Both the position numbers and the translations under genes were made by a program. This document shows, piece after piece, positions 29,923 through 32,860 of a stretch of DNA of 32,860 nt. This DNA is from a virus. Location of the stretch: the IMG/VR virus record IMGVR_UViG_3300011258_000207, positions 1 through 32,860 of that record; one strand, written 5' to 3'. The notes under the pieces are model-generated. The model was not told the origin of the DNA. It saw only the letters and a program-made list of their open reading frames with translations, and did no database searches. Positions within the stretch are counted from its first letter, which is position 1; every line of letters begins with the position of its first letter.

Positions 29923-30173
29923 TGGCTACAAACTCAGAAGCAAGACAAGCATCTATAAGAGCAGTAACCTCTACAACAGCATTACATAACGAAGATTGGT
30001 TAGCTTTATTTGCAGCAAGGTCTATTCCAGCAGGTACATTTAACGAAAGAATGTTAGCTTATATTAATGGTGAGTTAAGTACATCTTACACTGATATAAA
30101 CCTAGCCTTACAAGCATTTGCTACAGACCAAGATGATTTTAACTTTTCTAGTATGGGGACATTTACACCATGA
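29922..30173 (+). CDS. Tail-region protein, paralogue A (83 aa)
   Basis: TAATG start. SEARQASIRAVTSTTALHNE then DWLALFAARSIPAGTFNERM plus LAYI, ending SSMGTFTP. It matches the next protein over the N-ED-W...F...I-x-x-GTF-x-ERML-x-Y block and the S-x-GTF ending, so the two are tandem duplicates. Acidic and helical. Such proteins occur near fibre genes in marine phages without a known role. Confidence 0.75.
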   Translation: MATNSEARQASIRAVTSTTALHNEDWLALFAARSIPAGTFNERMLAYINGELSTSYTDINLALQAFATDQDDFNFSSMGTFTP

Positions 30174-30475
30174 GCCAACAATCACTAAAACAACAGAGTT
30201 GCAGAGATGCTTCAGATACAGAAGGTACATATAATGAAGATTGGATTAAAACCTTTGAAGAAGCAGGTATAACTACAGGTACATTTTCTGAAAGAATGTT
30301 ACAGTATACAAAAGAACAAGGCTCTGCTTGGGATAATGCACAATGGGATGTATCAAGTTGGAATACAGGCCCATTTATTAATGTTAATCAATCAATGGCA
30401 CAATTAGGTAAACAAAATGGTACAACAGTTCCCGGTTCTTTATGGAGTAGTCTAGGTACATTTAGTGCCGATTAG
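30170..30475 (+). CDS. Tail-region protein, paralogue B with W-D repeat (101 aa)
   Basis: ATGA-coupled. It repeats the paralogue A block (YNEDWIKTFEEAGITTGTFS plus ERMLQY) and then has a 25-residue insertion beginning SAWDNAQWDVSSWNTG, a WD-x3-WD-x3-W motif also present twice in the tail nozzle protein. Ends SLGTFSAD. Likely a tail-associated protein; the motif may be a shared contact surface. Confidence 0.75.
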   Translation: MSQQSLKQQSCRDASDTEGTYNEDWIKTFEEAGITTGTFSERMLQYTKEQGSAWDNAQWDVSSWNTGPFINVNQSMAQLGKQNGTTVPGSLWSSLGTFSAD

Positions 30476-30483
30476 GAGGTATT

Positions 30484-30852
30484 ATGGCTTTACAATTTAT
30501 TACACCTATAGCTAATTTAGCAGGAACATGGTTAAAAGGTAGACAAAAAAAAGCAGAGACTAAACAAAAATTAGAAGTAGCTAAAATAGAAGCACAAGTA
30601 AAAAGAATACAAAGTGATGCTAATTGGGAAGAAAAAGCAATGGATGCTTCAGCGGATAGTTGGAAAGATGAGTTATGGACTATTTGCTTTATTTCTATAA
30701 TTGTTGCTTGTTTCATTCCTGCTTGTCAACCATACTTATCTGATGGTTTTAAATTTTTAAGAGAGGATTGTCCAGATTGGTTGTCATGGGGTATACTTGC
30801 AAGTATTGGTGCTAGTTTTGGTTTAAAATCAATAGGACAATTTAAAAAATGA
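30484..30852 (+). CDS. Holin-like membrane protein (122 aa)
   Basis: Strong site TTAGGAGGTATT. An amphipathic N-terminus with a charged coil (GRQKKAETKQKLEVAKIEAQ) leads to NWEEKAMDASADSWKDELWT, then a transmembrane helix (ICFISIIVACFIPACQPYL) and a second, weaker one (LSWGILASIGASFGLKSIG). The KIEA...SWKDE...TI layout is common in proteins encoded just before phage endolysins. It would open the inner membrane for lysozyme release. Coupled by ATGA to the endolysin. Confidence 0.7.
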   Translation: MALQFITPIANLAGTWLKGRQKKAETKQKLEVAKIEAQVKRIQSDANWEEKAMDASADSWKDELWTICFISIIVACFIPACQPYLSDGFKFLREDCPDWLSWGILASIGASFGLKSIGQFKK

Positions 30853-31283
30853 GAGTAGATAAAGGTAAATTAATAGATATGTTAATTCTACATGAAGGAT
30901 TAGAGTTAAAACCATATCAATGCACAGCAGATAAAACAACAATCGGAGTGGGTAGAAACTTATCTGATGTAGGTATTACAGATGAAGAAGCAAAATTTTT
31001 ATTATTAAATGATTTGCAAAGAATACAAAAAGAAATAGAACATTGGACATTTATGGAATCATTAGCAGAGCCTAGACAAGCTGTGTTATTAGACATGGTA
31101 TTTAATATGGGTATTAGTAGGTTTAATGCTAATACATGGGTTAAGACCTTTGCAGCAATACAAGATAAAGATTTTGAGAAAGCTGCAAATGAAATGTTGG
31201 AGAGCAAATGGGCTAAACAAGTAGGTCAAAGGGCTATACGATTATCACAAATGATGCGTAAAGGGGTATGGTATGTCGATTGA
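30849..31283 (+). CDS. Endolysin, GH24 (T4/P21-type) muramidase
   Basis: 144 aa. ILHEGLELKPYQCTADKTTI plus GVGRNL is the GH24 active-site region; the E-8-(D/C)-5-T triad reads E16, C25, T31, as in P21/P22-type lysozymes with Cys at the second place. Later motifs LDMVFNMGISRFNANTWVKT and WAKQVGQRAIRLSQMM complete the fold. It cleaves peptidoglycan between MurNAc and GlcNAc at lysis. No signal peptide or SAR helix is seen, so export depends on a holin. Start by ATGA overlap. Confidence 0.93.
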   Translation: MRVDKGKLIDMLILHEGLELKPYQCTADKTTIGVGRNLSDVGITDEEAKFLLLNDLQRIQKEIEHWTFMESLAEPRQAVLLDMVFNMGISRFNANTWVKTFAAIQDKDFEKAANEMLESKWAKQVGQRAIRLSQMMRKGVWYVD

Positions 31284-31521
31284 CCCTATGATGATGTGGA
31301 ACATAATTATAACTGTGGTTTTAGGACCATTTGCATGGGCATTTTCTAAAATGTTTAATGAAGTAAAAAGATTACAAATACTTCTAAACAAAACTAGAGA
31401 AGATTTAGGAAAAGAATATGCCACAAAATCCGAGCTTCACAATGAAACAAGAGAGATTAAAGAGCTAGTATTAAGACTAGAAGTTAAACTCGACAGGTTC
31501 ATTGAGAAGCATAATGGTTGA
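31273..31521 (+). CDS. Membrane-anchored coiled-coil lysis-region protein (82 aa)
   Basis: Overlaps the endolysin end by 11 bases. One N-terminal membrane helix (MMMWNIIITVVLGPFAWAFS) is followed by a charged coiled coil (NEVKRLQILLNKTREDLGKE, then ETREIKELVLRLEVKLDRFI). This topology is common for small proteins next to holins and may be a holin, antiholin or i-spanin-like factor. No lipobox partner (o-spanin) is recognised. Confidence 0.7.
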   Translation: MSIDPMMMWNIIITVVLGPFAWAFSKMFNEVKRLQILLNKTREDLGKEYATKSELHNETREIKELVLRLEVKLDRFIEKHNG

Positions 31522-32149
31522 ACCAGTAAGTGCTGTATTAACTGGCATAGCTTTAGTTAAAAAATCTGTAGACTTTATTAAGAGCAATATAAGCACAGCA
31601 CAAGATATTGGTGATATTATTGGTCATGTAGACAAAGCACTTAATGGTCAACAAGAAGTTATAAAAGCCAGAGATAAAGCTAATGTAGACCACTTTGCAG
31701 TAGAAAATGTGGCAAAGGAAGTGATTGATGCTAAATTAGCACAAGAGCATCTCTATGAAATGAAACAATTAATCAACCTTCGCTTTGGTCATGGAACTTG
31801 GGAGTTTATCTTAGAAGAACGCAAGAAACGTATTGATGCAAAAAAAAAAGCAATAAAAATAGCAAAAGCTAAAGCCAGACAAAAACAAGAAGAAATGGTA
31901 GAAATGATTAGGAATATATTTTTAGTTGTAGGTGGTTTTATATTTATAGGGTTATGTGCTTTCTTAGGATATATATTGTTTATATCAAAAGGAGTGGCAC
32001 ATCCAGTAGAAGGAGACGATAAATCCTGCAAACTATATGAGCCTAAATATTATCTTATCTGTTTAAATGAGGGCAGAGGATATGCAGATACACAATTATA
32101 CCTAGATTATCAATTACAAAAAGATAACTGGATAATAGAAAAAGATTGA
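31514..32149 (+). CDS. Conserved marine phage membrane protein (211 aa)
   Basis: I start at 31514 (MVEPVSAVLTGIALVKKSVD) rather than an in-frame ATG at 31502, because MVxPVSAxxxx is the usual N-terminus of this family in marine phages. The protein is helical and charged, has a long basic stretch (ERKKRIDAKKKAIKIAKAKA), and one strong membrane helix (IFLVVGGFIFIGLCAFLGYI, residues about 136-155) with an external C-terminal domain holding two cysteines (SCKLYE, YLICLN). Cyanophage relatives are reported as virion or membrane proteins of unknown role. It is the last late gene. Confidence 0.75.
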   Translation: MVEPVSAVLTGIALVKKSVDFIKSNISTAQDIGDIIGHVDKALNGQQEVIKARDKANVDHFAVENVAKEVIDAKLAQEHLYEMKQLINLRFGHGTWEFILEERKKRIDAKKKAIKIAKAKARQKQEEMVEMIRNIFLVVGGFIFIGLCAFLGYILFISKGVAHPVEGDDKSCKLYEPKYYLICLNEGRGYADTQLYLDYQLQKDNWIIEKD

Positions 32150-32170
32150 TTACTTAATTAACATATATAT

Positions 32171-32296
32171 ACTTGTCAAACGGACTAGAGATTTATTAAT
32201 ATAATTATGAAAGGGTAGTTATCCTTTGATTTTGATATAAAAATGGTAAACATATTGTGGTATTTGGAATTTATCATACTCTAGTTCGTACCATTT
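32171..32296 (+). ncRNA. Possible pseudoknotted RNA
   Basis: CGGACTAGAG (32171-32180) pairs with CTCTAGTTCG (32279-32288), ten pairs with one G-U, and AAATGGTA (32241-32248) pairs with TACCATTT (32289-32296). The order is A-B-A'-B', and A' and B' are directly adjacent, so the two helices could stack coaxially. A smaller hairpin (32210-32227) lies in the first loop. Each stem alone could occur by chance; the exact abutment is what suggests structure. No known RNA family is recognised. Confidence 0.35.
32210..32227 (+). terminator. Weak terminator candidate after late genes
   Basis: AAAGG (32210-32214) pairs with CCTTT (32223-32227) over an eight-base loop, followed by GATTTTGAT. The stem is short and the T tract imperfect, but it is the only terminator-like element after the last late gene. 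Confidence 0.3.
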
Positions 32297-32337
32297 CCGC
32301 TAGTTTCCTACCTAATAAAATTATTTTACTAATAGTC

Positions 32338-32392
32338 TTGACTATATGTTAAAATAATATAAGCTCTATATAAATAACAAAAAAAGGAGCTT
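32338..32392 (+). promoter_or_regulatory. Promoter/operator and leader, second copy of TTGAC module
   Basis: TTGACTATATGTTAA (32338-32352) is a near-perfect TTGAC-N5-GTYAA dyad. It matches the 7261 element in its first eight bases and in the GT and AAA that follow, and the AT-rich downstream part also aligns in phase (AT, TAA). The leader AACAAAAAAAGGAGCTTAC before the ATG resembles the CAAAACAAAGGAGCTTAAA of the 7323 gene. A TATAAG lies at 14-base spacing. Read as a phage-regulated early promoter. Confidence 0.55.
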
Positions 32393-32395
32393 ACA

Positions 32396-32857
32396 ATGAA
32401 TAAAAATATTAATAAAATAAAAGAAAGCCTAGAAAAATTCTTTACTGTTACTGACAAAGAGTTTATTAAAAGAAATGGTGAGTTTTTTGTAGAGAGAGCA
32501 AAAGCAGTTAGAAAAGTTGATGGTTGGAAAGCATCTGTAGAAGCTGCAGGTGGTAGAACAATACTTAGACTTATTGAGCATAGAGGTCTTGATGATGTTT
32601 TTGAGCAAGGTACGAAACAAGCTCAAAGAGTTATTAATACCAGAAATAAATCACTAGCTGCTAAGCTTGAAAAAATTGGAATTACTAAAGTGGTTGATTC
32701 AAAAGTAGGGTTTTGTACTGATGGATTTCATGGTTCTTTTAAAGTAGAAACAGACAAAGGAACTAAAAATATTGAAATTGATACCATTATTGCAGGTGGT
32801 CACAACATCCAATGTATTCACAATAGAACACTTTTTAAAGTAAAGGAGAGTGCATAA
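32396..32857 (+). CDS. Conserved hypothetical early protein (153 aa)
   Basis: AAAGGAGCTTAC upstream. The N-terminal half is helical and basic (NKNINKIKESLEKFFTVTDK, RAKAVRKVDGWKASVEAAGG). The C-terminal half is beta-rich: VGFCTDGFHGSFKVETDKGT then NIEIDTIIAGGHNIQCIHNR plus TLFKVK, which I recognise as a recurrent pattern (DGFxGxFxVxTDxGxxxIxIxTIxAGGxNIQxxHxRxL) in hypothetical proteins of marine phages, often early genes. Function unknown. The stop forms TAATG with an ATG at 32857, so another gene begins at the window end. Confidence 0.8.
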   Translation: MNKNINKIKESLEKFFTVTDKEFIKRNGEFFVERAKAVRKVDGWKASVEAAGGRTILRLIEHRGLDDVFEQGTKQAQRVINTRNKSLAAKLEKIGITKVVDSKVGFCTDGFHGSFKVETDKGTKNIEIDTIIAGGHNIQCIHNRTLFKVKESA

Positions 32858-32860
32858 TGA

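Larger units (their letters stand above)
32150..32395. other. 246-base non-coding region, late/early boundary
   Basis: No ORF of note. In order it holds a weak hairpin, two interleaved long-range stems that may form a structured RNA, and a promoter-like module before the 32396 gene, described separately. Confidence 0.75.

Noticed and set aside
1-32860. CRISPR array, integrase, tRNA or IS element
   Set aside because: No regularly spaced long repeats, no recombinase motifs, no cloverleaf or terminal inverted repeats with transposase were seen on either strand.

Overview
The window is one continuous stretch of an AT-rich, tightly packed, tailed double-stranded DNA phage genome. Every convincing gene is on the + strand. 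Neighbouring genes are mostly joined by TAATG, ATGA or TAGTG overlaps, and Shine-Dalgarno sites are of the AGGAG type. The virion genes are P22-like (portal, gp4-like adaptor, gp10-like tail nozzle, large ejection-type proteins) and no tape measure or sheath is seen, so a short-tailed podovirus is the best reading. Several small families (a 29411-type tail protein, a 31514-type membrane protein, the KVKGGY and MAKRGLYSN basic peptides) are ones I associate with marine phages. Together with the low GC this suggests a phage of a low-GC marine bacterium such as a SAR11-type alphaproteobacterium. The host is inference.

Layout. (1) 1-7252, early and replication genes: many tiny unknown proteins, a RecB-like PD-(D/E)XK nuclease, an OB-fold-like protein with a pseudoknot-forming leader, an HNH protein, an HTH protein, a Mom-like DNA-modification enzyme, a primase zinc domain and a Toprim-SF4 helicase encoded as two overlapping ORFs, then a run of mini HTH and zinc-finger proteins and a DUF1376 protein. 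(2) 7253-8351, a three-gene operon behind a TTGAC-N5-GTCAA dyad. (3) 8352-9093, a 742-base non-coding region with short repeats, a G6/T11 stretch and a putative late promoter that would give a leaderless small-terminase mRNA. (4) 9094-16643, packaging and head: TerS, four small basic proteins, TerL, portal, scaffold, major capsid and a decoration-like protein. (5) 16693-30475, connector, tail nozzle, internal or ejected proteins, fibres and adhesin. (6) 30484-32149, holin-like protein, GH24 endolysin and two membrane or coiled-coil proteins. (7) 32150-32395, a second non-coding region with a possible pseudoknotted RNA and a second copy of the TTGAC-N5-GTYAA promoter and leader module, driving 32396-32857 and whatever follows.

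The two TTGAC modules would sit ahead of the two early operons if the window ends are adjacent, which the edge sequences hint at but do not prove. No DNA or RNA polymerase, integrase, tRNA or CRISPR was seen. The phage probably relies on host polymerases, or such genes lie outside the window. The most interesting items are the pseudoknot leader before the OB-fold gene, the split primase-helicase, the Mom-like enzyme, the shared dyad-leader module, and a virion protein whose C-terminal half resembles HhH-GPD DNA glycosylases.
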